The notes under the pieces: generated by a model
The model's input: only the letters and a program-made list of their open reading frames with translations
The model's database searches: none
What the model was told of the DNA's origin: nothing
From: Paragonimus skrjabini miyazakii
Lineage: Eukaryota; Platyhelminthes; Trematoda; Plagiorchiida; Troglotrematidae
DNA: 64,000 nt
Reading direction: 5' to 3'
Assembly: GCA_014338405.1 (NCBI GenBank)
Contig: JTDE01001513.1
Coordinates: 54,593 to 118,592, forward strand
Position numbers and translations under genes: made by a program
Part shown: one piece after another, positions 47,309-60,299 of the stretch
How the letters are laid out: every line of letters begins with the position of its first letter
Numbering within the stretch: the first letter of the stretch is position 1

Positions 47309-49840
47309 CTGGAAATATAAGCAGCGTTAGACAATATGAAGCAAACGACAAATCGAATGGCTATAAATCGTAGAGGGACAACAAACAAAAATGGTTGAGA
47401 CATGACAATACTTCATGAGTAAAAAACGTGCAACAGACTTGTCAAGGCTAGGCAACACAGGGAAAATCCATTATGGAACGTCAAAGAATGAGTCAAAATC
47501 AAGAAACATCAATACGGATACTAAGTTATCTCATCCTGACGCAGTCAGTGTGAACTGATAATGAAATGAATTAGGTACTGCGTGAATAATGCCGTACCCT
47601 TGTATTCAACAATATGACTGCCATTATCCAGTTATTTATGCCATAATTCTCAGAGCTTTCCAACTCCCCACTACTGGTGACAAGAAAATTGGCAGCACAA
47701 TGAGCAGCACAAAGGAGGGATGAAGAAATCGGAACACAGACAACCGATGGGTGTTTAAAACAACCTAGTTTGAATGGAAACTTTTTTGACATCGTTATGG
47801 ATACAAAAATCTGACTTGGAAGACTCATGAAAAAGACCTAAAGAAGAAAACTTGAAACAATTTCAGTCTGTTTTCGAATCGTACCTTATTGGACAATAAA
47901 TCTTATTCGGTATATTGCATACAGAATAAACAGTTTGGAACATTTCAGTCTGAAAGCTTTCCATGTTCGGTCCGCCAGTGTGCGTCCAGATACAGCTAAA
48001 TATATAAGCCTGTTGGTGATATTGCGAAAAGGACGATTCTTTTATAAGGAATTGTGAAGAAACGGGTTACAGCGATCCGTCCACTATCCTGTCCAGACGA
48101 ACTGCCTGAATTGGGACAATTCTTCATGTTTTACCGATAAGTCAAACGAATTTCATTTAGGCCATATCATTTAATGCGGATCAGATTGTGATCAAGGATA
48201 AATCTCAGAAGTTGCGGTATCACACGAGTAGTTTGAATTTCGGCTACAATCAGTTGGCATTCAAATACGCCAGGTCTGGTAGACTCTGGCAAACTCCAAC
48301 GTGACGGCATAATGAGTTGAGCAGCTCGCCGCTGGTTGCAAGCATTAGACTAGAATGTCTCCGATAGACTTATCACAGGCACATTAGTTACCAATTATTT
48401 GCTAAGCCAAAATGTTTTTGTACATTTAAAAATCTGTGATTAGGCTTCCATGCTTCAACAAGATCATACGTCAATGTTTTTCTGGCATTTGCCCGTTCGC
48501 ACGCTTTCACTTGTTGCCTTTTTTCATTCAATTTACCGAACTCACTGTTATCCATGTTAACCATCTTTTCTGAATCGTTCAACATAGAATCGGATGCATA
48601 CAAGCACACTCGGCTTCTTCGAAAATGCAACCAACTTATCAAAATTATCATAACTTCAGCGTGGACATCTAAAAGAAGCTAGCGGCATAATCGAGAAGTG
48701 ATACATGTTAGTTCAAACGCTTGGGAATTATAACAGACACATAATTGTAAAAAACACAGAACTACTAAGATCCATCGTTGTTCACCCACTAACCTCGCTA
48801 TACACTACTTAAAGGATAAGGTTTTCGAAACTTTAAAAACGTATATCTTGTACCACGAATCAGGTTGAAGCGCCACCTGAATAACGTGATGCAACGGAAA
48901 ACCACGAACAGACGATCAAATTCTCAAGCCATGCTTACACCCATCGCGGCTATGTGCACACTCCCCTCAGATGAACTGCACATTTGGTCTGTTTCCCCAG
49001 CGTTCAGACTCGTAGTCAGTTAGTAAAGTGTTAAGCTATTACACAACTCCTCTGAAACAGCAAACAAGTATGCAATTTCTGTCTTCCGAAGTCCCAGTGA
49101 TCTCTAGGGTCCCCCCTAACGGAAGTCGTCTAAAACTGACAAACTCGGCAGTTGTCAGTCCTTACAATAACTGGCTTGTAAAAAACCGGCACCTTCTAAC
49201 TAATTGCGTTAGTTTGGCTTGAGCAGGGAATCCTCTAGACATCTTGACTGGAAAAGATCTGGCCGCAGAAAAAATCCCCTCTTAGTCTGCACAGATCAGA
49301 CATATGAGCTCTATACAAAGTGCATTGCTTTCGCATAGAATTGTTGCAGTTATGTGCGAATGAAGCAGCTTGTTGTTCTTATTGACATCTCAATAATAGC
49401 TATCCATGTGAACGTTGATGAATACTGATCAATCAGCTGGTCTCCAGTTCTCAGTCAACCCAGTGTATAATATTCACTAGTTCGCTGGGCTGAACACAAC
49501 TGCATTACACATTGAATGTCGAGAGCGAAAGATCACCGAGTTCATGATAGACACTGGGAAGCAAGTATACATATGTAAAAGTTCACCGAATTCACAGATG
49601 TGCACTCTCTACGTGCGGTTCGTGCCGGACAAGCAATCTTAGTCGACTGTCCATTTTTGTACCTCCAGTGCACACAAAAATAAACTAAACAACCGGACAC
49701 GCTACGAAAAGGAAACTTATTAGGACGGAACGGCTATCGAACTAATAATAGTTTTAAAAGTCAATTACAGATTGTTTCACAATTGAACACTACCCACACT
49801 CGATCGCGGCCTTTGCATTCAGATAAGCTTTCGAAAGGAA
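47309..49840. other. About 2.5 kb upstream of golgin-84, no recognisable gene
   Basis: The stretch should contain the golgin-84 promoter and any 5' UTR, but I see no clear core promoter. The frames at 47571-47828 (-) and 48388-48651 (-) are unrecognised; the second has a plausible basic, helical look but no family match. Confidence 0.45.
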
Positions 49841-49848
49841 GCTTCCGA

Positions 49849-49907
49849 AAGGAAGCACTAGACTCAAGTTTCGCTCTTATTAGAGCTCATCAGTAGTGCA
49901 TATCCTT
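49849..49907 (-). ncRNA. Hammerhead ribozyme, all expected helices paired
   Basis: In minus order: outer stem I AAGGA (49907-49903), internal loop TAT, inner stem I GCACTA (49899-49894), CTGATGA (49893-49887), stem II GCTC-TAATAA-GAGC (49886-49873), GAA (49872-49870), stem III ACT-TG-AGT (49869-49862), cleavage base C of GTC (49861), inner stem I TAGTGC (49860-49855), loop T, outer stem I TCCTT (49853-49849). Every stem pairs without mismatch and all core bases are canonical. The asymmetric internal loop in stem I facing the stem II loop is where natural schistosome hammerheads make the tertiary contact that speeds cleavage. Activity is inferred. Confidence 0.85.
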
Positions 49908-49984
49908 GTCCGGATCGAAGTTTGCACTCTGACCCTCGTGCTTGTGAGACTAGCGTGTTAACCACAACGCCAGTAACCCCACAA
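49849..49984 (-). mobile_element. tRNA-Val-derived hammerhead SINE family C, intact
   Basis: In minus order from 49984: GGCGTTGTGGTTAACACGC, TAGTCTCACAAGCACGAGGG and TGCAAACTTCGATCC. This follows animal tRNA-Val closely (GTAGTGGTTATCACG, CCTCACAC with CAC anticodon, GGTTCGAAACC), so the 5' half is tRNA-Val-derived with a recognisable pol III box A and a weakened box B. A short linker leads straight into a complete hammerhead ribozyme. A decayed second copy lies at 26225-26370. The design is that of the schistosome SM-alpha SINE: a tRNA-like promoter followed by a hammerhead. Confidence 0.8.
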
Positions 49985-52900
49985 TACGCATGACCGAATA
50001 ATCAAATCCAAACGCTCAACCAGAACCCCGTATGAATAGTGTTCAGCTTGCTCGATCATTTCGAAAGGAGAATGAACAGAATCACTCTGTTCTATCCAAT
50101 CGATAACCCGGTGATCAGGACTTCTCAGTTGAGTTGAAGTTACTGTCTTCATTGAACCAACTGAACATGGTCTAAATCAGTGGTGAAGATTCGGGGATTA
50201 GCCGAGTATGGAACAAGTAATCAGGCGTTCAGCTATTCTCCGTTTACAAGTTGAGATTTTACCAGTGTAGGATCGATCTGTAGAAGCATTGTGTTACATC
50301 CGAAGAGATCTGATGCGAACATGACATAACGCCTACAACGTGAAATTCGTCACGAACGTGGAAATCTTGCATTGCTCCTCGTATGCAAGAGTGAAGGTTG
50401 ATATCCACATAATTATCTGAGATGGCTACTAGAGAACAGACTCAAACCAAACTGTAATAAACCTAGCACAACGAAGCAATCGATGCAGGGTACTGCAAAA
50501 CTTAGAGGAAGTAAAACGATGTAAGTCCTACAGATAAAGCCTCAGCTTGCAATGGCAGATTTGGTTCAATTGGGTACAAAGTTATCGCAAAATTTAACGG
50601 AAATCGATCAAAACAGTGAGGGACAAAAATACTCCAGAAATTCTATACCCCATAACAACGAAGACGGCCGATATGGCTTCAGTGTAACTTGCATGATTTC
50701 GAATAAACTTTTATTCGCGGGACCTGAGTTCAATCACTGTGGCCATGATACTACAGCTGGGCCCGTCGATCATGTATCATGAAACAGTTCGGCGATTACA
50801 TGAACAAGTGCTCATGACGAAGACGGGCATCAGAAAATGCTCACTGCACTATAAATGTAAATTGGCCAACACTGACGACCGCATGTTATGCACGCTGTCG
50901 GGCGACTGAATTATGGGGCAAAAATTCCCCCCCTTTTTTTAGGTAACTCACATGACCATCGTTTCGGTCGTAGCTTACTTGTACCAAATACAGCAGCCTG
51001 ACTATATCGGACATGTACTTACTGTCGTAATTGGTAACTGATCACAGCTCGTCATCAATACGCATGTAGTTCATGGACTTCACTGTCACACATTAATCCA
51101 TTTGCCTCTTTAAAACGTTATTATAGCAAACAGGTACTCTTGCGATCGACCAGATGAGCTGGGTTAGACAGCACTGTTTCATGAGAGGGCTAAAGCAGCA
51201 TGTCACGTAGTGTGACAATATGAATTGTCATGTTTCGAGTGAGCAAATTAGGACATCGGATTGTCAGTTGTCTGGAGGTTTCTAGAACAACGGTAGGGAG
51301 ATGAATATTTCCGTCTTACGAACAAACAAGCGCGACGTAATGCAAGAGATGAGCGGATAAGAATAACAACAGAAGATGATTGAGGTGCGAAACGGTTAGT
51401 TGGAGCGAAATCGTTCATAACAGCCCAAATGTTGTTTTGACTTAGTGCTTTCCTAACATTGATCCAAACCGCAACCAGAATGCATGAGACTGGAACGCAT
51501 GTCATATGCCCAAGTCGGGATGCAATCCTAGCGAAGAACAACTACAAAAAGAATGTCATGGACCATACGGCGCTATGTTTATTCTATGCGACAGTGAGTC
51601 GGAGTAGACGGTGCAGGTAACAGTGAGCTTTAAATACAAAATAAGTGTAAAAGTGCGACGAAGCAATGATTTTCGATCTAGAAGCAAGATATTGCTGGTC
51701 GTTTGAGGTAACAGTGGGACCAATTAATCTGCCAAGTGCCATTCAGATTTACAGAAATCTGCAAACGGCAAGATCTACAAAGGGTTGCTTCATACATAAA
51801 CGACAACTACAACGATTGCATTTATGAAGGTGACAATGCAACATCACACACCCACGCCAGAATGAAAGACTTTCAGACAAAAATATTGGCAACGTTGTCC
51901 AGGACACCGCAAACACCAAGACAAGTGGTAACGAAGAAAGTAAGATGGCAAGTACATCTCCGCTGGAGAGTATACTCATCGATGTATGGAATGACATGTC
52001 TGTCTTACATCTAGGAGCACGTGAAAAGTATAAAGAGAGTAGAGACTCATGTCTATTAAAGAACCAGTGGTCAAACTAGAGACAATGACTGCTGAAAAAA
52101 CCCTTTTCTAGACATGTTGCAATGGTGCAAAATGTGAGGTTGTTTGACCTGAACGTGTTCATTAGATGGAAGTACTTGCAATTGAGTAGCATACTAAACA
52201 AACGAAAATGTACGTCATGGTTGTGCTTCTCGCCAGAATGTGCACAACAGGTTATTAGTTGGGCCCAGATTGTAACTGGCACGAACTGTAGACACTAATC
52301 GCAAATTTATGACGTAGCTGTGTCAGTTTTGGATCTGTTGATTACCTTTCCGAGTCATGCCTACGAAAATCAGCGCAGCCAGTGGTGCATATTCGAAGTG
52401 AACAGATTGTGTAACTCGAGTGTGTGTTTGTCCTACAGAGGCGTGCTTATTTTGAAACCATAGGTAATTTCGTCATGATACTTAGATAAAAGGAATGATT
52501 AGAGCAAATTCACTATGCTCGTTGATTGTTGTGCGACATCGTCACACACTACTGGACAGAGGCAATCAGAATCACTTGTTTAGAGCAGACTAGATATGAA
52601 AGAGCATGATACCTGTCCAGTAATTGTGCTACAAACGAATATAGTGCTTCGAGAAAACAAGCACGGATGAGTCCAAATTTGGATAGAGTCGCTAACATCA
52701 TAAAACGACAGAAACGTCGTTCTTTCCTAGGCAAATTAACACTGATTATGTTGTTCTGTATTTCATCCAATCGTGTGTAGGATACTGCGTCCAGTGAGAT
52801 GAAGCCATGAGGCACTTGATGAGGCAACCAGTGAATAAAAAAGGATGGATATTCAACAAAGAACATCAAGAACGATGGATACCGAGAAGTAAGTGCATGT

Positions 52901-55900
52901 GTGTAAGTGAAGAGGAGGAGAGCCATGATTTACAGTTCTGATCCCAGCGAACCAAGCGCACACCGCTGAAAGAACTAGGTCAATGCTAGTGAGGTCATAA
53001 CCAATCTGTAGCTTTTCTTATGAGCTACTTGAAAACACATCGTGTACGTTATTTAATTCCATCCACTTGAATGAATGAACTTCAACACAATTCTCGATCG
53101 CAAGAAGTGATCTTCAGGAATCCGGGTCATAAGGACCATGACACTACTTGGTTTATTCATGGTGTATCCTGAGGATGCTGAATTTCTTAGTAAAAATGTT
53201 AACCCGCTCGCACCGAGACCCGCTTTCACAAAAAACTCTCTCTATGGGTATCATCTTACGTTACGCTTTTTCTCGCTTTATGTTCCAAACGCATATTGGC
53301 CCTTCGAGTTTAGATCTTATCACTAGTCTCCCGATTATGCTTTTAGTATGGAGGTTACAATTCCACCTTAACCAATCACCTGAATATACAGTTTTAATCA
53401 GCTGCACAATAAAGACCTCTATGCACACACCTTCTTGCAATATCCGTCCCAGTTTGCGGTAGATATGCGGCGCCTATATGAAACCACCAGAGGTTCAGCG
53501 TAAGCCACCTATGACAGTATCTAAATGCACCCGTTCATTGGTTTAAGTAACAAATCCGAACCAGGATGTCACTGAACATTATCTATTCCTCTCATCCTTT
53601 TCGAGTACAAAAACTTCCTCGGTCAACCGACTTGTGTGATTACATTTTTACCGCAAACATTAACTAGCAAAACACAAACAACCAATCCATCGTATATCCA
53701 CGTTCAGTGGACTGAAGCAGAAGGCATACGAACTGATTCAGGCGAACAGTGAACACCGGAGACAGAACGAACAGAGTTGCCAGAATTTGTCATTCAGTTT
53801 ATTGATTTCGTATGATCAACAAAACGAAGATGCAAAAAACTGAGCAACAGAAAATACCTGTAATACAGAAAATCAGGTGGCAACAATCTGGAAAGGCACT
53901 GCTATGAAACAGCATGAGAAGGAAATAAGTCACAGAATGTTTGCACATCTGTGAAGAAGATATGATCGCGTTACGAGTAGTTAGTTGGTTAGGCACGAGA
54001 AGGAACATGGAAAATAACGCCAGTTATCATAAAGTAGTGCAACAAAAAAAGATAGAGAAAAAGCCAATAGAAATGTGCGTACACAAAACAGAACAGCGTC
54101 AACAGAGGAAAAAAACAAGCGCGTTGTATTGCAGATCGTATCGGAATATTTTGATCAGAGTAAACGAGCAGTGTGACTGTACTGAGACAATCGATGAAGT
54201 GAACAGTCACGCAGACTCTGTTCGACCGGAAAAAGACGAAAGGGAATGAGTGGGAACGGAAGAAAGGTTCTCTGACACGAAGTGAGAGGATTATGGGAGG
54301 CTGCGCAGTAAAGGATCACATCAGGTACTTGGCCGCGGTCAGACCAACAGACGTTGTATTGGGACCACTCTCTTGTGTGGGCTTTGGTTGTCTGTGGAAA
54401 CGGAAAACGTTGAGAACGTTCACCACAACATTTCCTATAATGTGATATATGGACAAAATATCGTCATGCAACAGAGTCGCCATCAATACTCACGTTGGGC
54501 CATCTCGGACGAGCGGTCGGTCGATTAGTGTGAACGAAAACAATCTACTTGCTCACCAGTTCACGCTAGCAACAGTCACACCGGGCTAGTGGTAACAGTG
54601 ATATAGTGTTCACCCTTAAATCAATATACTCCATTGTGACCGGTTTGTGCAGAAATCTTTCACAAACAAAATTGCTTTACTCATTATTAAAACGCTAACT
54701 GAATTCGACATGAGTATTCGTGATAAAAAAAATCACGTATTCAATTTTTACACATGACCACCTGTACACTAATTTCTTCGCTTGAGTGCTTTTACATATG
54801 AAGTCAGCACTGTAAATCCAGTTAGCATGCAGTTTATCAAGGTTCGTGTGGTAATCCGAGTTTCCAGGACAGTCGACTACAGTCTACAACACACTATAGT
54901 TTTAGGTCCCCCAGTCCGAACGGCGCAATCACAACATTTTATGTGTCCTGATTACCCCGATGCAATTGGTCCGACAACTGTCAGTCAGCGGAGCAATCCG
55001 TGACCCAGACACTTAGAAAACTTAATGTGAACAGTCCAGCACTCTTCACATCCTTTAACCAACTGATACACTCATTAATATCTACAGATAATTCGAAACT
55101 AAACAACTGTATCTAAAGCTCCAAGTCATCCGTTTTTACAAAATCAAGGCTACCCTGGACAAAAAGCTACTTCAATACTTGCTGATTAATGGGTTTGTTC
55201 AAATTGTGTCGATCAATTTTAACGAGCTGTGGTTCGTTGTCGCGTGTTTTTTGTGGATTGCAGACTTGAAGCGTCAACAAATAATCGAAATCGGTTAAAT
55301 CTGTTCGTTTTATATGTGGTTAAATTTTCACTTTTTATTTGAAGAGCAGAAAAAATACCGCCAGCGCTTCGTACATTTTATGGGTTGGTTAATTGCTTTG
55401 GTATTTGTTTACTGAGTGTGTTTCGACGACGGTGAAAAGTTCAACACGGTTTCGTCCTCGGTGCACTCACCGAATAGACTGCCTGTATCGAGCCTGAACT
55501 CCTATCTACTATACCTGAGATCTATGCACATTGTTTGTGATGGGGCAAATGAGATCACTGAGGTGATTGACTAACATCTCGTAGGTCAGAATGAGCACAC
55601 TTCATGTCGGGCAACTGATACATACCACGTACGGCCAGGAATACCGATCAAATAATGTCACATGAAGTTCTCCGAGCTGATTTATGTCTGGGTTTGCAAC
55701 CAACTTGTAGGAACATAGGGTAAACGGGGCTCGAGGCCACAACATTCGTGTTATCTGACGCATGTATTCGATCGATGGAAACACAAACGTGTGTACCCAA
55801 AGTGTGCAATCCAACAGTACACTGAGTGGAATAGATTGGGATCAAAACATTTTGACCAGAACAACACAGGTGCTTAAACAAGCCATACAGGGACAAACTC

Positions 55901-58900
55901 GACGACTGTTTTAGTTGCTTCTGGTAAAGGCCAAGCATAATTGTCTCGATGAACTTCGAAAAATATGGCGCTTCACGACGCACTGAAACGTTCAACCAGC
56001 TTTCAGGATCGACATACGGGAACGACCATTAACAGGTATTTGGAAATTGTTGGGTCACGTTCAGGTCTGCACTCTTCTATTGGGTTTTACTCGAAACAGG
56101 CCCACTGGTTCTTACACGCAGTCAGTGTATCTAACAAAACTACTGCCGCAGTTAAGTAGGAATGTACACATGCACAAACATGCTTCCGAAATGAAATGAT
56201 TTGAGTCAACCACAGCGGATAAACTATATTCAAACATCCTCAAGGCAACTCTTGATAATTTTTCACTCGCCTAACTTTCAACCACTCGAGTTTATCAGTT
56301 TTTTAGTGACAATAACTACCATTTTTGGTACCGGTCCTTCAATATCCTGATCTTAGAAGGTCACCAATCCTCCTACTAATATCCACGTATTTTTCGCTCC
56401 ACAACAAAGTGAATTTCACATCATCATTCTGGTTTCATTTGGGAGTCATCAGTGGTATCATGCGCGGTACAACTACAATCAAAAGTGAACCGGTTATCTC
56501 ACTACGGGTAGACTCAGATCGATGAATATGATAGTTAGAGTAGTAGTTCCCGAAAACCTCTAGGATGTCAACAATGGGTGACAAGGGAATATCAGAAGCC
56601 AGTTATTGTCGAGCAAACCCTCTTCCAGCAGCGGACATAACTGAAACTGACTGAAAAATCTACAGAGGTTGTGAGCAGCAACCAAAGACTAAGTCAAACG
56701 TTTTCTTAATAACTGCGGTTAAACCTTTAGGTAATTCTAGTTTTTCCGCCAAGTCCTCTTTCATTAACGTTCAAACGGATGAGTTACGTTTTCTTCTAGG
56801 ATAGTCCACGTCACAAATGAGATGAGCGGCGATTCGAGCTACCGTACCTTCTGGCCAGGCTCCTGGCTGCTATGATGATGATGAGTGACGTCACATGTTA
56901 GTCCGGTTGCGAAAAGCATGAGGAACCTCTCGATGTTGAACTAGTAGACGTTGACAATGCTCGGAAAGTAACGCTACTGCTTCACAAACGGGGTAATTTT
57001 GGACAAAGAAGTTAGACCAATCTCGTTCTACCGATTAACTCAAGGAATCTACGTCTTAAACAAAATACACAAAACTTTTCCCCAAAACATCAGCAACGAG
57101 CGATCGCTGGTCAACATGAAAAATAAATGTGAGTCGGATTAACCTGACAGAAATTGACTGCGTGACCAACACTGGAACAGCAAGTCGAGAGTAGGAGGGG
57201 TCTGAAGGCCAACCTAACTTGTGCCTGCAGACTCCAGCCACCATCAGGAAGACATCAGAACGTGGATTTCAGCGAATAAAAGGGAAGGGTCCAACATTAC
57301 TCCGTAGAATATCCTTATCGAATGCTATCGTCTAGTGAACCTGAAGCAATACACCACTACGATCAAACAGAGGAAATATTCATATGTCCACACAGTGTCT
57401 TTAAGTACTCGAGTTAGAAGGGGACTCTCAATCACACGTAAGCAGTGTGGTGGGCAGCATTATGTCTGATGACTAAACGGACGAGAGTTAAGATTAGTAA
57501 AAGGAGGTGGACGTTTCGCCCTATCTGATAGGTCCGAAGAAGGAACGAACCGGTTTGAGGTTGAGCGCCACGAAATGACACAAATTAAACTTGATGAATA
57601 CCGATATCAATAGTTTCTAGACAGTAAATCAGTTCGCGTGTATGCGATAACCTGTGTTCCAATCGAAGTTGTGTAGACCACAACCTGTTCTAGCTACAAA
57701 AAAACTGTTAGTTTGCACGGAATGTTAGCAACAAATACACGAAACGGAATCTGACGTCAGTGCTCTTAATGGTCACTGAATTAAGATGAACGATTGGGTC
57801 CACATCACTAATAAAGCAATGACTAGTTAAGCCCTAACGAGCCTAGTGTGGCTGGAGGCCAAGTGGACGCGGTTTACATATCGTAACGACAACCGGATAC
57901 AAACCTGCGGTCTCCAGCTCGCAAGCATAAACACAAAATCGGAGTAGGTTATAGTGCTGGTATCTGTTAGTCACTAATGCGATAAATAGAACAATGGTGT
58001 AGTCTGATCAGATTTGATGCAGCATACTCAGAGATCAAGAAATCAATTGCGTGTACCAAGAATACACCATGTAAAACTGAGCGTTGGGTCCGCCTGTCAC
58101 GTATTAACATAAAGCACTGGTTGTTCAGAGCGACAGACAATATTGTTAGTTGATTTTAAAATATCACGGGACCAAAACGAAGAACTGTTACAGCAGCGAA
58201 CTCATACAGGCGTGTACGGACACAACCATGGCAACATTGATTACAATACTGTGTGGCAATCAACGCCCACAATCAATCGATCAAAGAATACGCCATAACT
58301 GCTGCGAGAGCGTGAAATGCTTTCAATGCGGAAAATGGAAGTAAGGCCGTCTTAACATAAAACGATTGAAAGATTACCGCCAGCATTTGCAGGGTGGAAA
58401 TAGACCAGCATAAGCTAATAACCATCTTGTGCTGTCCAGTCGTTTGTATTACAGACCTAGGCTAGAAGTGTGTGGATATTTTTGCAAGGTTTCTACGTGT
58501 AAATAAAGCATCATTAGGAGTCAATAAAACTCAGTCCATTCGAACGCTTGTTAGAACTTTAGCGTATCACTTACTAAGGCAGTTGAAGTAGCTGGTGAAC
58601 AGATTTGGTTAGGTGAATCCCTTAGAATAACTATAAGGATAATCGCAAAAGACGGTTGCTTCTAGCAATTCATCGACTACTACACTTGGTGAAACTTAAC
58701 AGCGTTAACGTATCTGAGCATGAACTAAACCAACAAAATATGAGAGCTACCAACTCACGATATACAGTAGTTTTTGTAGAAATATTTAAACCTTTGAAAT
58801 TATGTTATATCGTAGTGTTACCCAGATGAAACCATCAGTATTTGGCCAATTTACCTCAAGATGAAGAAAAAACACACACGAATGACCCCGAAAGAAGGGT

Positions 58901-59430
58901 ACATTAAGACGTAATACAATCTGGTAATGTAAGCATTCCTTAAAGGAAGGGTAGGTAACAATATAAGATTAATGGTATGCAATCGTTAAACTATGTGACT
59001 ATAAGAGTGCATGACAGTTCCAAAAATAAGTTAGCCTAAAGAAAAGGAAAATATTTTCAGATTATTACTAGATCAGTGATTAGAATGAACTTTGTGTTCA
59101 CAGTTACAAGAAAGACGTCTATCTGACTGACTCAAAACAATCCGCTTGAAAAGACAGAATTTGGATAATGACATCTACTAATAAAAAATATTCCATCTCA
59201 GAGCGTCGTCAGTCATCTGATAAGTTAGAACGGATTTAGGCAACGACGGGACTAACACCGGAACATATACATATAAATTCAGCTCTGAGCTGTACGCAAA
59301 GATACGAAAGTTCGAGCTGCGAGTCTACGAAACGTGAAGGACAGGAATTAAAACAGCTGTTTGCTGAAATAAAGTAGTAAACAAAAGTTAGAAACGGAAG
59401 ACCGCACTTATTGTAACCTAAATGTGTTTG
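49985..59430. other. About 9.4 kb without a recognisable gene
   Basis: I find no conserved protein. The frames at 51736-52014 (+), 52549-52926 (-), 53941-54249 (+), 55648-55995 (-) and 58150-58344 (+) are unrecognised and show no splice-linked partners. A short LINE-tail-like end (GGCTGCTATGATGATGATGA) occurs near 56865-56885. A hairpin-containing segment near 57510-57540 was considered as a PLE end and rejected. Confidence 0.45.
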
Positions 59431-59444
59431 CCTGTGGGCTCAAT

Positions 59445-60255
59445 TTTTGCACTCCATTGCACTCAAACATATTACTCTCAATCCAACATGTGGGTGATCA
59501 ATCTATCGTCTTTCTGGACATTCTCATACCTTGACAATCAGATGGCACAATCGAAAGATATGTTTACAGAAAGATCACATGGACTGGTCAGTAGTTGAAC
59601 CTCAACAGTTTTACGCCAGTTCAATATGAATGGGCTCTAATCTGGTAGTGTGATAAAACAACTCCGTCGGTGACTTCAAACAGCGGTCGGTCGAACGTTG
59701 TTTGAGACCTCTGTCGCGACGTTATATTCAATCAGCCGAATATCAATCCTTCCGCTGAAAGTGCCACTACCTCCGTTCACTAAATTTAATTGTATACCAT
59801 GCGTACCAAGCCAGACTGCGTGAGCAGAGCGGAACAATCGAAAAGCCGAGCCTGTTCCGGCTCAGGTCAAACGTTATGCAAGGAGAGGAGGACTGATTAA
59901 AGGTTTGGTTTGCAAACGGATATCCTGAAAAGTTCATTGATATTCGCAGCCAGAAAAGACCGATCAAAACTGTAGTGAGTACGGTTCTTAAGAATCAGGT
60001 CTTTCCGAACCTACCATTCATAGACGACCATATCCCAACTGAAGTAAGTCGAAAATTACAGTCTGCTCTATCTCGTGGATAACCTGCGACTGAATTGCGA
60101 TCGCTGCTTCCAACCATGAGTGTCACTCAAATTGTTCATGATCTACGGAAATGTTCTGTCTCACATGTAATCCATCCTTTCACTAACTGCTATTGCAGAA
60201 TAGATCGGTGCTCACAACAAAGAACGGTTGAAACATATGCTTTAATGATTGATGT
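59445..60255 (+). mobile_element. Penelope-like element fragment, degenerate
   Basis: Plus-strand frames read QSIVFLDILIP, DGTIERYVYRKITWTGQYLN and then ANGYPEKFIDIR. This is the RT thumb and post-RT order of PLEs (LPFLDVLxxR, YRKPTHTxxYLN, NGYPxxFI). Next come PIKTVVSTVLKNQVFPNLPF and IPTEVSRKLQSAL, then KCSVSHVIHPFTNCYCRIDR, where the GIY-YIG core begins. The usual YIGRT has become RIDRC, so the endonuclease start is damaged. Multiple stops show a dead copy. It is followed directly by an RTE tail. Confidence 0.78.
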
Positions 60256-60299
60256 TAAAGCACTCTGAGACTATTTATCAAGGAAGGATGATTATACTG

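Noticed and set aside
57505..57545. CGTTTCGCCCTATCTGATAGG hairpin with GAAACG on the minus strand, like a PLE hammerhead
   Set aside because: There is a good hairpin and GAAACG, but no CTGANGA box at the right place.
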